Assembly: GCF_932294415.1 (NCBI RefSeq)
Contig: NC_065541.1
Location: forward strand, 55,592,290-55,656,289
Direction: 5' to 3'
Origin: Quercus robur
Lineage: Eukaryota > Streptophyta > Magnoliopsida > Fagales > Fagaceae
DNA: 64,000 nucleotides
Positions 23,701 through 35,606 of this stretch are shown here, in pieces (position 1 is the stretch's first letter; each line of letters opens with the position of its first letter). The notes beneath the pieces are model-generated. The model did not search any database. It was not told the origin of the DNA and saw nothing but the letters and a program-made list of their open reading frames with translations. The position numbers were made by a program, and so were the translations under genes.

Positions 23701-25122
23701 TAGGCATTGAGGGCTTCTGTTATGTTGGAAATTAGCATCCTTTGTGGTCACTGTGCTTCTTAAGGATGAGTTCAACACGTGCAAATGCTTCAAGGCCTGA
23801 AGTGCCCATTGTACATGAGTATACCTGCATTTTTGAAAAATACCTTAGGCTATGTAGTGAGAGCTTATTTTTTTTTATTGAAATTCTTGCTACATGTTCA
23901 CCTTTCTTCAATCAAGTTTGATAGGTCTAACCTGTAATGTGTACAGATATATACAGTGGCAATTTCAAGTATATGTTAGTGTTTTGAAGATGTGGAGTGC
24001 ACATCAAATCAATTGCTAACATCTTTCATTAGTTCTCTTTATGAGTGGTCCTTTGCTTTGGGTCTCACAGATAGTACTTCTATTCAAAATTTCATAGAGT
24101 CAATTTATATGTAAATATTTTTCAATTGTAATTCTTTAGGCTACTTCATTTTTTTTTTTTTTTTTTCATGAAGTAGTCTCTTTGCAAGTTATTCTTATGT
24201 ATATATATATGTTAGTATTTTGGGTCCAAGGTACTTGCTTATTTTTGTAGTTACTACCTCTATATTTCTGTGTATTTTAAATATGGTCTGATACTCTCTT
24301 GGCAACTCAGCACAGTAAAATTTTAAAATTTGTTAGTAGTGCTTTAACAATCAATCATCCAAAGTGATTTGTTTTGATCGAGGTCAACTCCCAGTATTCC
24401 TAGTTCTGACAATTTCCGAAAAGCATCAAGATGATTAACCGCACCTTGGATTCACACGTATAATCTATGGCGAGCAAATATTGCTGGCTTTGCATGCAAT
24501 CTGCCAGTTACAGAATTTGGAGTGGTACCTACATTGTCTGAGAACATTCTAAATTTAATTCTGACTTCTGTTTTTACTCCCTTTCCTAGTTTGTGGAGAC
24601 TGATAGCTGATTCCCACGTAATGCTTTTTTCTGTTCAATAAACCGGATCCTTTAGTAACAATTCAGGAACATGGAATATTATCAGTGACTCAAATAGCAG
24701 GAATATTGGGATCTGATTTTGGAACAGTCTTGTCACGTAACAAAAATCACATTTGGTTCATTAGGTTCATGAGATTCTCTGGCAGCTCGTTCAACCGTGA
24801 ACTGTAACATTTTTTGGATTTTTATTTTACTCTTTCTAAATGAACCAAGCCAACTAGAATCTTTCTTCAGCCATATTGAAGAAATAGAGCTTTGTTCAAT
24901 GTATTTGTCTATAAGCAGGCTTTTCTGTATTTGTGGCGATCCAAAAGCAGTCCCCTCTTTTTTTTTTTTTTTTTTTTTTGGGAATAACTGCTTTGCTTTT
25001 GTTTTATGACACTATCAATTTTCAGCTGATGCCAATACAACTTTTATGGAAATTTGCAGGTTGTGTAACATTGGTGTTTTCTCTGAAGGAAGCCTATTCA
25101 ATTTACCCTGCTGGAAGTAGCT
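20760..25122 (+). other. Probable 5' leader with introns of the DUF641 gene
   Basis: Likely non-coding exons end at about 20874 (GACTAG|GTAAAT) and cover about 21191-21247 (TTTTAG| to TTTTCAG|GTAGGC). The coding exon opens after AATTTGCAG at 25059. The long leader intron (about 3.8 kb) holds a LINE fragment and a T-tract at about 24959-24979. This model comes from splice consensus alone. Confidence 0.5.
22090..22635 (-). mobile_element. 5'-truncated LINE with 18-bp target duplication
   Basis: On the minus strand it encodes the C-terminal zf-RVT part of a plant L1 LINE protein: SIDHLLLHCPIVFELWSM, then WCIWQERNNRCFEDS and LFFFKTLLDLMS blocks, with the frame broken in places. The A-rich tail lies next to 22090. 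The duplication ATGAACCTGCTGTGATTT is exact at 22072-22089 and 22636-22653, so the insertion is fairly recent. Confidence 0.92.
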
Positions 25123-26391
25123 ATGCTACCCACTGGAGCAAAAGACTCCCAACTCCGTGAGAGCAACAGTCAGAAAGTCCACCCACAACCCATGGAAGAG
25201 GCCATGAATCAGAAGCCAGAAGCTGTGGAAGCCCTGATATCCAAGATTTTTACGAACATCTCCTCTTTGAAGTCAGCTTACATCCAGCTTCAAGCTGCTC
25301 ATACTCCCTATGACCCTGAAAAAATCCAAGCTGCTGATAAACAAGTAATTTCTGAGTTGAAGAACCTATCTGAACTCAAGCACTTTTACAGGGAGCACAA
25401 CCCCAAATCAGTATGTGCTTCTCCACAGGATTCTCGCTTAGCTGCGGAGATCCAAGAACAACAGAGTCTGCTGAAAACCTATGAGGTTATGGTGAAGAAA
25501 TTTCAGTCTGAAATTCAGAACAAAGATTCTGAGATTAATCAGTTGCAGCAGCAGATTGAGGAGGCATGCCAGAGGCGGGGAAAACTGGAAAAGAATCTTA
25601 AGCTGAGGGGCTTGTCAACAAAAGAATCTGAAAGTTCTACAGATGAAAATGGATTTTTCCCTGTAGATCTAACCCCCGATCTGTTTACATCTGCTGTAGA
25701 AGCTGCTTTCAAAGCCATTCATGATTTTTCTAAGCCATTGATCAACATGATGAAAGCAGCTGGGTGGGATCTCGATGCTGCAGCTAACTCAATTGAACCT
25801 AATGTCGTTTATGCAAAGAGAGCTCATAAAAAGTATGCTTTTGAGTCTCATATATGCCAGAGAATGTTCAGTGGGTTTCAGCAAGAAAGCTTTGCCATCA
25901 AATCAGACAATCTAACGGTCACTACAGATGGCTTCTTCAAACAGTTTCTTGCTCTAAGGGAGATGGATCCGTTGGATGTACTAGGGCAAAATCCAGACTC
26001 GATTTTTGGGAAATTTTGCAGGAGCAAGTACCTAGTGGTGGTTCACCCAAAAATGGAGGCATCCTTCTTTGGAAATCTTGATCAGCGAAATTACGTAATG
26101 GGGGGTGGACATCCAAGGACCCCTTTTTACCAAGCTTTTCTAAAACTGGCAAAATCCATCTGGCTTTTACATAGGCTGGCTTATTCGTTTGAGCCCAATG
26201 TCAAGGTATTTCAGGTTAAGAGAGGGAGTGAGTTTTCAGAGGTTTATATGGATAGTGTTGTGAAGAATTTGATAATGGATGAAAGTGATCAAAAGCCCAA
26301 GGTTGGACTAATGGTTATGCCTGGTTTTTGGATTGGGGGCAGTGTGATTCAGAGTAGAGTTTATCTCTCAGGCATGAAGGTTGCTGAATAA
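25123..26391 (+). CDS. DUF641 family protein (GIL1/IRKI-like), 422 aa
   Basis: A single coding exon gives a plant-specific DUF641 protein. The N-terminal domain spans about residues 35-100 (LISKIFTNISSLKSAYIQLQ, then HTPYDPEKIQAADK). A coiled coil rich in Gln/Glu/Lys follows at about 105-165. The C-terminal half contains AGWDLDAAANSIEPN near 215 and a FEPNVKVFQVKRG block near 355. Family members include GRAVITROPIC IN THE LIGHT 1 and IRK-interacting protein, which act in light-modulated gravitropism and receptor-kinase signalling. Which one this matches is not certain; it looks closer to uncharacterised DUF641 paralogues. A second ATG at 25192 could be the real start, as the first 23 residues are not conserved-looking. 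Confidence 0.9.
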   Translation: MLPTGAKDSQLRESNSQKVHPQPMEEAMNQKPEAVEALISKIFTNISSLKSAYIQLQAAHTPYDPEKIQAADKQVISELKNLSELKHFYREHNPKSVCASPQDSRLAAEIQEQQSLLKTYEVMVKKFQSEIQNKDSEINQLQQQIEEACQRRGKLEKNLKLRGLSTKESESSTDENGFFPVDLTPDLFTSAVEAAFKAIHDFSKPLINMMKAAGWDLDAAANSIEPNVVYAKRAHKKYAFESHICQRMFSGFQQESFAIKSDNLTVTTDGFFKQFLALREMDPLDVLGQNPDSIFGKFCRSKYLVVVHPKMEASFFGNLDQRNYVMGGGHPRTPFYQAFLKLAKSIWLLHRLAYSFEPNVKVFQVKRGSEFSEVYMDSVVKNLIMDESDQKPKVGLMVMPGFWIGGSVIQSRVYLSGMKVAE

Positions 26392-27334
26392 CTCAAGTGT
26401 GTCTATGCTAATCTTTGTCCAGATGTGTATGTTGTGTGTTTAATATGGCCTGTTGTCTTTTCCTATTATATTATCTTATGTAATTGTTATTGCTGGTTGT
26501 TTGTTGAAAGGAGCTTCCTTTTGTTTATAACGATGTGAGTTATTGTAGAAGTAGATGTAGTAATTTGTTTAGCTAATCTTATAAGTGCTACTTGAACATC
26601 ACCTTGGGAGAAGGAAATTCCCTTTCACTGTTCAGGTCATATTTGCCAACACTATTTGCTTCAAAAGACCATCTTGACTGGTTAAATAATTTAAACAAAT
26701 ACTAATTTAACTATTAATAATATATTTAGAACTCATTAAATCATTTAAACAAGTAATTTATCTATTAAGTGCCCGTTTGTGATGCACTTTTAAGTTAGTT
26801 TATTGCTTTTTTTTTTTTTTTTTTTTTTTTAATTTTTTTTATTTGCTGGTTTTGCGTGAGTTATATGCTTATTTCATTTAACCTTTTTTTATTTGTAATA
26901 TTTTCAACAAAAAGTTAGATAAATTATTTTTAAATGGACATTTAAGTTATATGATTAAATGCACCTATAATAATAGATTGGAAGATTTTCAAGTTTGGAC
27001 TGAAATTCAGTCCATAATACAAACAAATAGGATTTGGGCGAATCATGTGGTATTTATCTATTAGAATCCATTGGAAAAAAGGGAGGAAATGGTTCATTAT
27101 TATACATTACACGAGACCCACATGCAATAGATTGACTTTGAATCTTTGATTGAGTTCGTCGGTGTTTTATGCTGAAAGATCACTCTTAGTTCCTCACGTG
27201 ATTGTTGAGGTGCCACCACTTGCAATACAGCTTTAAACTACATACTATATTGTTAAGACTTTAAATTCATGTCTCTAGAATCTCTGAACCTTGGTTTCAA
27301 TACTTTGTTGGCTAAACAAGTTTTATCTATAATA

Positions 27335-27366
27335 CTAGAGGACCATTGCCGTGGGCATCGCGGGCA
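27335..27366 (-). mobile_element. Decayed Helitron-type 3' end
   Basis: On the minus strand, GCCCGCGATGCCCACGGC is followed by AATGGTCCT and CTAG plus T. It resembles the hairpin-then-CTAG terminus at 3333-3361 but with mismatched stem bases. Confidence 0.35.
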
Positions 27367-27650
27367 CTCTCAGTTGGGTTTTGACGCAACAACTAGGAAT
27401 AAATTATAGTGAATGGCCCCAAGTTGTCGTTCTTGGTCAAAGCTTTGTAGAAGAATGGTGATAGATACACACGAAGTTGAAATCGTGTTTTGACTGTTTC
27501 ATAATTATAACTGAAATCATGTGTACGGTTGTGTGCAACAAGCTGTGTACAACAATAATTAGCATTCATAGAATATACTACTTTCATTAACTCATCATCG
27601 ATTAGTTTATTATTTGATGATAATAGAATGGACTGAATTTTTCTCTAAAT

Positions 27651-27851
27651 TGGTTTGAAAGAAATTTCCTTCAACCCACTACATGACAATTCATAAAACC
27701 TTCCTCATGTACTTTTAATGGCATTAACTATTTTATGGTCATGTGGTTTGTTTAACTGATGTAATGACTCATGTGAGTTAATACACCTAAATGATTTTAT
27801 GAATCGTCATGTAATGAGTTAGAAGAGATTCTTCTAACCCGATTTGGAGGA
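27651..27851. mobile_element. Fold-back MITE, about 200 bp
   Basis: The left arm (about 55 bp) contains CTAAATTGGTTTGAAAGAA and CTACATGACAATTCATAAAA. The right arm read in reverse contains CCAAATCGGGTTAGAAGAA and TTACATGACGATTCATAAAA. No target duplication could be set. Confidence 0.65.
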
Positions 27852-28132
27852 AAGCTTTATCAAAAAAAGAATTACGAACTTTATGAGTATTTTTACATTT
27901 ATAATAAACTTTTACACAAGACTATATTTATAATGCCAAAGTTCAATTTATATACAATATGAAACATGGGTGACATTACATTCCAGTAACTAATCATATA
28001 CAATATGTTCTTGGCTCCACCCCTTCTGTTTTTTGTGACGTTTTAGCGCTTGAGCAAGCTAGGATTTTGGCTTCTTAGCTGTTGTTTCAGGTTCCTTTGT
28101 TAATAAAATTGTTGATTATCAAAAGAAAAAGA

Positions 28133-29702
28133 CTAGTCATCTAAAGCGTCTTTCTTTGCGTGCCTATGTTGTTGAACGACCAAAACTGAGCCGTTGATAT
28201 TGAAATCTGAAGAAGCCAAGAAATCTCCAATTGTTCCAAGCTCAGGACACTCCTCCCAGTCACAAATACCAGTTGTTAGTGGTGAGTTTCCTCGCCCACC
28301 TTTCCCAACTATGAATAATGAATACATATCTCCAATGTCTTTTAGAGCTGCCGCTGTCTGTGCCGCATTGTTCACATACTTCTCCACATATCCAACTTGA
28401 CCCGATGTCACATACCTTAAAACAACATATTCACAGTCATATAAAACCAAGGAGAAAGTAGTAGGATTAGACAAATAAATCAAGTTAAAAACACATGCAA
28501 GCACAAGCATGCATGCTACAAATAAGGAAAATTTCAATTTAAAATGGACCCATTTTATAGTTCAAATTAAATACTACGAATTTAAGAGTTCGTGTTACTC
28601 TATAAACTAATTCATCTAGAAATAAAATCATAACTGCAAGATAGACTCTCTCTAAATTCAGTGAAATGGAGTGGATCTGTTTCCTATAGATATTAAATGA
28701 AAATGGTTAATGGTGTACCTATTATAGAACTCGGACAAGAAGGCATTGTCAATTTCGTTTACGTCATTCCCCTTCTCTAGTATTGATAGTTTCACAAACA
28801 TTCCATCATCTTCATCTGATGAATCATCAATCTGGGAATTGCGTACATTTGATGATGATGATGCTGGTAGGAACCTTATGACAGTCAAATTTACGCGGGG
28901 ATGAGCAGCAATGCGTCTACTCCAAGCAATAGCTTCACGATCATCTGGACCACCAAAGAAAAGAGTTGCCATATGTTGCACAGTGTCAGAGCCAAGTAGT
29001 TGTAAGAACCCGGGGACACCATCAATGCCTCGACTCACAATAATACCAACTGAGCATGGAGCATGGCGAAGAACCTTTTGGTTTGTAGTCCTAATCCCTT
29101 CCTTCCCAATATCCATTTTTCCATCAATTCTTTGGTGCTTATGAAAAGGGAGAAGAATAATTGATACCCTTAAGTCCTCAGCGCTATTACACACATCCTC
29201 GTACAAAGTTGCAATGGATGACACTGCTTTAGTTACGCGGACCAAAATTTTTGTTTCAGAAGTAAAGTTGTCCACGGCTTCATTGATTTCTAGTGCATCA
29301 TTTCCACCATAGTCTTCATCGTCGCTAAGTTCATCAGCTTCTAGTTCATGATAGGACACATTGGTCCTACGCTTTGGGAGTAGCTCTATTAGCTGCATCA
29401 AATAAGGGGTGATAGGTGCTTTCTGAGACCCACTTAATGCTGATACAAGTGAAAGTATGGCTGATAGGGGACGAGGTCCATATACACAAGCTAGCATCCT
29501 AAGCTCTTCTTTATCTGGATCATGTATTTCAAGTTCTGTATGAATATTTCCCAACAAGTTTTCTTGTTTTCTCATTAGCAAAGCCACCACCGGCCCTGAT
29601 ATTATTGTGTTAATCACGATTGATATGAGCAACAAATTGTAAGATCTTGGACTCCACGTCTGCAACAATAGCCAAAGCATATCCCACTTAGACTTTGCCA
29701 GT

Positions 29703-29740
<38 letters not shown>

Positions 29741-31258
29741 CACACTTGAAAAGACAGACTTAAAGAGATAATGAATGTAAATCCTGTCTCACTTTATACA
29801 CTGTAGTAAGCCATGTGGCCATGTGTGTGATTTTCTTCCATAAACTATGATTATTTTATGAGAAAAAGAAAAAAAAAAATGTGACAGATAAAGTGGAAGA
29901 CATAGAGTGGGACAGAGGAATTTTATTTAGAGGTGATGTATAAATGATTTCAATTAAGTAAACTTACCATAAGTATCTTTGAGGAGGACCCTATGAACAG
30001 AAGATCAGCATGGCCTTTTAGGTTCATTATGAAACCGAGAAGCACCCCCTTATTCAGTGGAATCTTTAGATAACGGCAAACAATAAGAGTGCCACTAATC
30101 TTGCAGCCAATGCTCAACAAAACCATAATGACAACAATAAGTACATTGTTCCAACTATTCAAAAATCTTCCATTAAATTGGAACCCAATGTAGCCAAAGT
30201 AAATGGGAAGAATGAAGTTGTGAACTGAAAAGTTGAGTTTGTGTATTAGTGTCCTTGCCGCTTTACCCCGCTTAGGGAACATTAGGCCAATGGCAAAACA
30301 ACTGACTATGCTGTTAAAACTCGCCCATTCCACATACATCGCGCTACCTATAACAAGTGATAAGATAACGAAGAGCTCGGTATGCTTCAAGTACTTCTGG
30401 TTATTGTCCCGTTTATTGAACCAATCAGCTAAGTACTTGTTTATAAAAATGATAACCACATCAAGTAGCACACAATAGATACCATATTTGTACACCTTAT
30501 TTGCATGGATAGCAAGAACGAGATTAAAAATCGCCAAGCATGTCATTTCAATTATGAGTGAAGAAATTATTGCCAATCGCCCAATGTCTGAGGTATCAAA
30601 CTTTAACTCTGCAGCCAAACGAATCACAACCGGAGAAGCTGTGTATGCTAAGAGTAAAACGATGATTGCCACGAACATTGTCTTTTGGCCTTGGACTTCT
30701 AACTCATGGTGTAAAAAGGCAGAGGTTGCTAGGCCAAAGATCATGCCTATTATGGCACCACCGAATGCAATGGCTGTCACCACAACTACGTTATTGCGCC
30801 TTACATAAGGAATGTCAGTCTCCAACCCAATTAGGAACATGAATATGATACGGCAAAAGAGACCAAAAATTTCATAGAAATCTGCACCAGTGCTCTGATA
30901 AAAGAACCTGTTCACTAGAGGAATATTTGACAACCCTGTAGGACCTAGCACCAATCCAGCCTATATCATATAAAACAAAACCAACATGTGTCAACTGGTT
31001 GTGACACATTTTATAACCTTAAAAACTATTCACATTGAAAGTTGCAGATTCATAAACATGCATGTTAATTTGTGTGTGTTAATGTGTATGTGTTGTGAAA
31101 CTTACGAAAATTTGAGCAATGGGTCCAGGTTGACCCAAGCCCTTGAGCAATAGGTGGAAGAAGTGTGAGATGACAAGAATGCCAGACACTTGCATGCCCA
31201 TTGAGGTGAGAGGATTGAACAAATTTTCTTGACAAGCTATGCGGTGGGTAGCGTCCAT
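28133..31258 (-). CDS. CHX-type cation/H+ antiporter (CPA2), CHX28-like, 789 aa
   Basis: Coding exons are 31258-31106, 30960-29968, 29659-28719 and 28415-28133. All are GT-AG, the phases join exactly, and the model is complete. Residues 1-51 (exon 1) hold the first membrane segment ending GQPGPIAQIF. Residues 52-382 hold the rest of the roughly 12-span Na+/H+ exchanger core, starting AGLVLGPTGL and including NLKGHADL near the end. Residues 383-789 are the long hydrophilic C-terminus typical of CHX proteins, closing with a DWEECPELGTIGDFLASSDF block. The family moves K+ or Na+ against H+ in endomembranes or the plasma membrane. I favour CHX28 because of the short N-terminus and because the SEX4-like neighbour is also near CHX28 in Arabidopsis; the assignment is not proven. 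Intron 2 has a (CA)n(TA)n run at 29703-29743. Confidence 0.9.
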
Positions 31259-31357
31259 TGTGTTAAGATTGCAAGAGGAACAAGAATTAAGGAAGACAAA
31301 GAAAAATGAAAAAAATTACATGCAATTGGTAAATATTGTCATGGTTTATGACACAGG

Positions 31358-31365
31358 CTTTTATA
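31358..31365 (-). promoter_or_regulatory. TATA box of the CHX gene
   Basis: TATAAAAG on the minus strand, 100 bp upstream of the start codon, is a normal distance for a plant promoter with a leader of about 70 bp. Confidence 0.6.
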
Positions 31366-32434
31366 TGTTGTGATACTCTGTTACATGGTTCAGATCCTCT
31401 TTTTACTGATGGAGGATCGGTAGAAATCTAAGGTCTTTGACCTTTTCTTAGCTTACTCATCAAGTCCATGTATTAATGCTCCTTTTTATTTTTAAGTGAA
31501 AATATTTTTAGGCAAAACTGTTTTCAGCAGTAAACATTTTCAAAGAATATGAATTATTTAATTATGTTTGGTTGTGCTCCTAGAAATGATTTGAAAACGT
31601 TTTCCTTTATTCGACTTACCCAAAAAAATCTTTTTAAAAAGGGTTAAATTTGATAATTTCTTTGGCTAAATTGCAAACTACACCCCTAAAGTTTAGGGAG
31701 TGTTTGAATTTTATACCTTAAAGTTTCAAAATTGGATTTTGATCCCTGAAGTTTTATTCCGTTTACCTCCTCCATCCACATTTTCTGTTAAGTGCCACAT
31801 AAATCTGTCACACGTGTTTAATTTGTCCAATAAAATAATACCACATCATTTTTGTAGCATAAAAAAATTAAAAATGACATGACATAATAAAAATGACATC
31901 ACATCATTTTATTGAATGAATTAAACACGCATGACAGACTTATGCGACACTTAACGGAAAATATGAATTGAGAGGCTACTGGTGTAACATCAATTTCTTA
32001 TAAGACACTATTGATTACTTATTCAGCCAAAAAAAAAAAAAAAGACACTACTGATTACTTTTATTGTACACTCACCAATTGCAACTTCCCACCTCAACAT
32101 TTCTGAAATAAAAAAATTGTGTATCTAAATTGATTGAAACGCAAAATAGAATCATTGACCAGCATTTTTGCACGTGCTGTGTTCCTAGAAGTTTTTAATT
32201 TTAGTAATCTAGGTAAGCCTGTTCCATGAAGGATTTGTTACTTCCTTGTTAGGGTTCTAAGATACTAAGCAAAAGCAATACTTATCCTGAATGCCAATCC
32301 ATTTTATTTGACCAACCAGTTGCAAATATAATACTCTTTTATTTGGTTTGCCCTCAACTCAATACACCATTATTTTTGCTTAATTTAAGCACGTAAAGAG
32401 CAAGTTAAATCATAGTAGAACATGTTACAACCCC
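31366..32434. other. Shared upstream region of the divergent CHX and PMEI genes
   Basis: About 1 kb lies between two divergent TATA boxes. It includes a long inverted repeat (next entry) and an A-tract near 32030-32043. No gene is present. Confidence 0.5.
31780..31962. repeat. Long inverted repeat, arms about 70 bp
   Basis: The left arm starts ATTTTCTGTTAAGTGCCACA and the right arm read in reverse starts ATTTTCCGTTAAGTGTCGCA. Both continue through GTGTTTAATT and CAATAAAAT-type text. The loop is about 45 bp. It is probably part of a larger MITE or fold-back element (about 31660-31990). Confidence 0.75.
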
Positions 32435-32442
32435 TATATAAG
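32435..32442 (+). promoter_or_regulatory. TATA box of the PMEI gene
   Basis: TATATAAG lies 75 bp before the start codon, giving a leader of roughly 45 bp. Confidence 0.65.
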
Positions 32443-32509
32443 CCCCCTCAAACCATGACATTTTTCTCAAGGAGAATTATTAATCTTTTGTGTTGAGATT
32501 GCAAAAAAA

Positions 32510-33139
32510 ATGGCACAACTTAGCCTTTACTTGCTAGTCATCATGGTCTCTCTCTTTTGCAATTCAAGCTTAGCTGAACCAGCCTTTGCTAGACATTCTC
32601 AATCAAATGGCTACATCAAGGATTCATGTCGTATCACCCGCTATCCATCTCTGTGTCTCCAATGCCTCTCTAGCTATGGCAACAGTACTACTATCCAAAG
32701 CCCGGAACAACTTGCTCAAGTCGCCTTGTCTGTGAGCCTATACAGAGCACAATACACAAGAGCATACATGCTTAAAGTTGCTAAGGAACTTGAGTCAAGC
32801 AAGGCCAAGGGGTACTACCAAACTGTGAAAGATTGCTTGGCAGAAATCAATGATAGTGTAGACCAACTTAGCCAATCGATTAGGGAGCTACGTCGCTTGG
32901 GGCAAGAAACTGTGGCAAATGACATCTTTTGGCACATAAGTAACGTTGAGACATGGGTTAGTGCTGCCCTTACTGATGCAAGTACTTGTTTGGATGAGTT
33001 TCCGGGGCATAACATGGGAAAATTGAAGGCTACGATTAAGGGAAAGGTGTTGAATGTAGCACAAGTCACAAGCAATGCATTAGCTTTGTTTCATAGATAT
33101 GCTGCTGCAAAGTATAGAGAAGCTAATAAGAAGCCATAA
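32510..33139 (+). CDS. Pectin methylesterase/invertase inhibitor, 209 aa
   Basis: Intronless, as is usual for the family. Residues 1-22 form a signal peptide ending SSLA, so the product is secreted to the apoplast. The PMEI domain has the conserved Cys pairs: Cys40 and Cys49 in the first hairpin, then one in VKDCLAEINDS and one in DASTCLDEF. It has the family's four-helix length. Members bind and block pectin methylesterases or acid invertases, and sequence alone does not say which. It resembles the group often labelled 21 kDa protein. It is transcribed away from the CHX gene. Confidence 0.92.
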   Translation: MAQLSLYLLVIMVSLFCNSSLAEPAFARHSQSNGYIKDSCRITRYPSLCLQCLSSYGNSTTIQSPEQLAQVALSVSLYRAQYTRAYMLKVAKELESSKAKGYYQTVKDCLAEINDSVDQLSQSIRELRRLGQETVANDIFWHISNVETWVSAALTDASTCLDEFPGHNMGKLKATIKGKVLNVAQVTSNALALFHRYAAAKYREANKKP

Positions 33140-35477
33140 GGGCTAGCCTTGCTGCCTTTTGAGGCTATGTGTTTCCCTCTTGTAATGGATCAATCTTGTT
33201 CTATGTTTCATTTGCTTTGTTGTTGTAATTAATATGTAGTTATGAAATATACTTAATCAAGAAATGTGAATATGAAGTTTTGTTTGTCCTCGAGTTTGTC
33301 TCTATGTTTACCAAGCTATATGTATGTACTTATGGGAAATTTAATAAAAGTTTAAAGATCTATATCAAGAAATTCATTCCTCAACTTTAAAGATCTGTAT
33401 TTATGAGGTCACATGATTGAAGATCCAGTACTTGAGGCGAAAAGATAGGTGAAAGACTTCAAATTGTGAAACAGTTTTTATGAGTTTCTAGTTTGTCAGA
33501 AATTTATGAATTGTATAATATTTTTGGCATATATTTATGAATAAATTAAATTACTTCAAGGGCTGAAATCCGAATAGTTCTCAACACCTCAGTTCAATTT
33601 TTTTTCCTGGACCAATGACCATATCAGTAATTCCCTTAATAATTGAAGGTGGATGGTGTTATTTCAAAATTGTCCTCAACAGTGCCAAATGTTAAATTTA
33701 GGATAATGGGGCTCATTTATTAAGTCCAAATAATTGAATTTTTTTTTTGGGTGACCAGAATTGAATTACTTATTAGTTTGTCTAAGTCTAACTTGATCCC
33801 AAGTTGTTGATAACAATGCAAACTCAAGAGTAAGTTGTGGTATATCCATTATTGTACACGAGACTTTGAGTTTAAGCCACCCCTTGAATTCAAACTTCAA
33901 AGTTCACATGCAGTCTTCAGTCTTCACCAATATTCGATTGTCCAGCTGAATAGGCTTACATTAGCTGGTGCCTTGGGAGAGCTTTGCTTTAGTTATCAGC
34001 TATTAAATTCAGCCATTATTGGTGCCAAGTCTTGCGTTTTCCACCTTCCTTTTTCACAGTATTCTCTTAGATTCGATAGAATTCCAATCTGTTATATTGT
34101 ATTTACTTTATATTATCAGATCTAATACACCAATTAATTTTTGGTGTAGGTCGGGATTGACCCCATATCTCTTATCCAACAAGAAAGACATCTAAGTATA
34201 ATCCAATATTTTTTGCACATTTTAAGCCAAAGATAAAAACAAATTTTATAAAAGGAAGCACTGGTTGGGACTATAGAGCTTTAGACAAAATACCATCACG
34301 CAAGCATTCCTGTAGCCATGCTTCCAAACAATAGTGCAGCATGATGGTTATTCAAAATTGAAATCTGCATAAAAATCTCATAACATGCCAATTTTCATTT
34401 TCTTTTTGTTTGTAACCAAGTATGATCACATGACAGTAGCTTATACCCCTTTATATGCTTAGAAGTTATTGTTATTATTATATCCGAAAAATGTTAAGAA
34501 TGTCACTCTTTGGCTGACCATCGAAACAAAATATCAAAAACCACTTGAATATGATATTTCATAATTTCATTTCTTTAATCCATCTTTTGAAAATATCATA
34601 AACGAATGATTCACAATTCTTGTACATTGGCAATCAAAGATAGCTGGACTTGAACAGTAAAACTTTTTTTTTGGGGGACTAAGTTTAAATTGAGGCAATT
34701 AATCATTGAATTTAATCCCAAAATTAGGTTTGGTGACACAACTTAATCAATTGGTTTGATCTAAACTTGGTTTTAAACATCATGGATGTGATTAGTAATT
34801 TAGTATATTAGAGGTGATAACAAGTTCATTGATCTCAAGCTTTATTGTCAACCCACCAATTGATTTGATAGTATCTAGTTTGAAATTCTTCAAACCACTA
34901 CCAACCAGACACATGTAGGTTGTCGACCATATGATCCATATGGTAAGATTAAATTGGTGATTGGAATAGTTGAACCTGCAAGTCTCTTGTCAATTTTGGT
35001 GACAGCACGTGAGGATAGGAACAACAACATGGTTGTGACTAAGGAAGCACAAAAGTGGGCAAAGCGCTTCAAACAAGTCAGGTTTATTAGATTTTCATAC
35101 AACAAACCCAATACTAGGCTCAATTTGATTTGGTTTTAGACCAATGCCAACTTGATTCTGATTAAACTAGCTTCTACAGCTAACTTCATACTAGGTGCTT
35201 CTAGGCCGGACAGGTTTTATTTCACAAGGTAAATAAAAAATAAATAAATAAATTCTAGATTTACATTTCTAAATTCCCATGATTTCAGTATTTCACCTCA
35301 AAGTCCAATATACAATCAACATCATCTACATAACTTTATTATATAGGCAACAAAATAAATAAATAAATATATTTGTGATATTTTATTATGTACAAAAAGA
35401 AACGAAAAGGGAATGAATGGCATTTTGGCGAATCTCTAAAAAGACGATCCCTTTTTTCTATTCCACGACCCGACGCC
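33140..35477. other. Intergenic, nothing recognised
   Basis: AT-rich with short ORFs only, none with family features. The first part is the PMEI 3' flank. Confidence 0.5.
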
Positions 35478-35485
35478 TATAAATA
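35478..35485 (+). promoter_or_regulatory. TATA box of SEX4
   Basis: TATAAATA lies 129 bp upstream of the ATG. A CT-rich stretch typical of plant leaders follows at about 35528-35586. Confidence 0.6.
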
Positions 35486-35606
35486 AAGAAAATATCACAG
35501 TTCAAAATAATGCAATATCTTATTACACTCTCATCTCCTCTACTCTCTCTCTCGCTAGATATTTTCCACTCACTCTCACTCTCCGATCAGATATCACAGA
35601 GACACG

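Larger units (their letters stand above)
26392..28132. other. Intergenic between convergent genes
   Basis: This holds the 3' flank of the DUF641 gene, a T-tract at about 26808-26830, a decayed Helitron-like terminus at about 27335-27366, and a fold-back element at 27651-27851. No gene was seen. Confidence 0.5.

Noticed and set aside
34890-35139. Overlapping ORFs on both strands
   Set aside because: No conserved motif could be recognised. This is probably neutral intergenic DNA.
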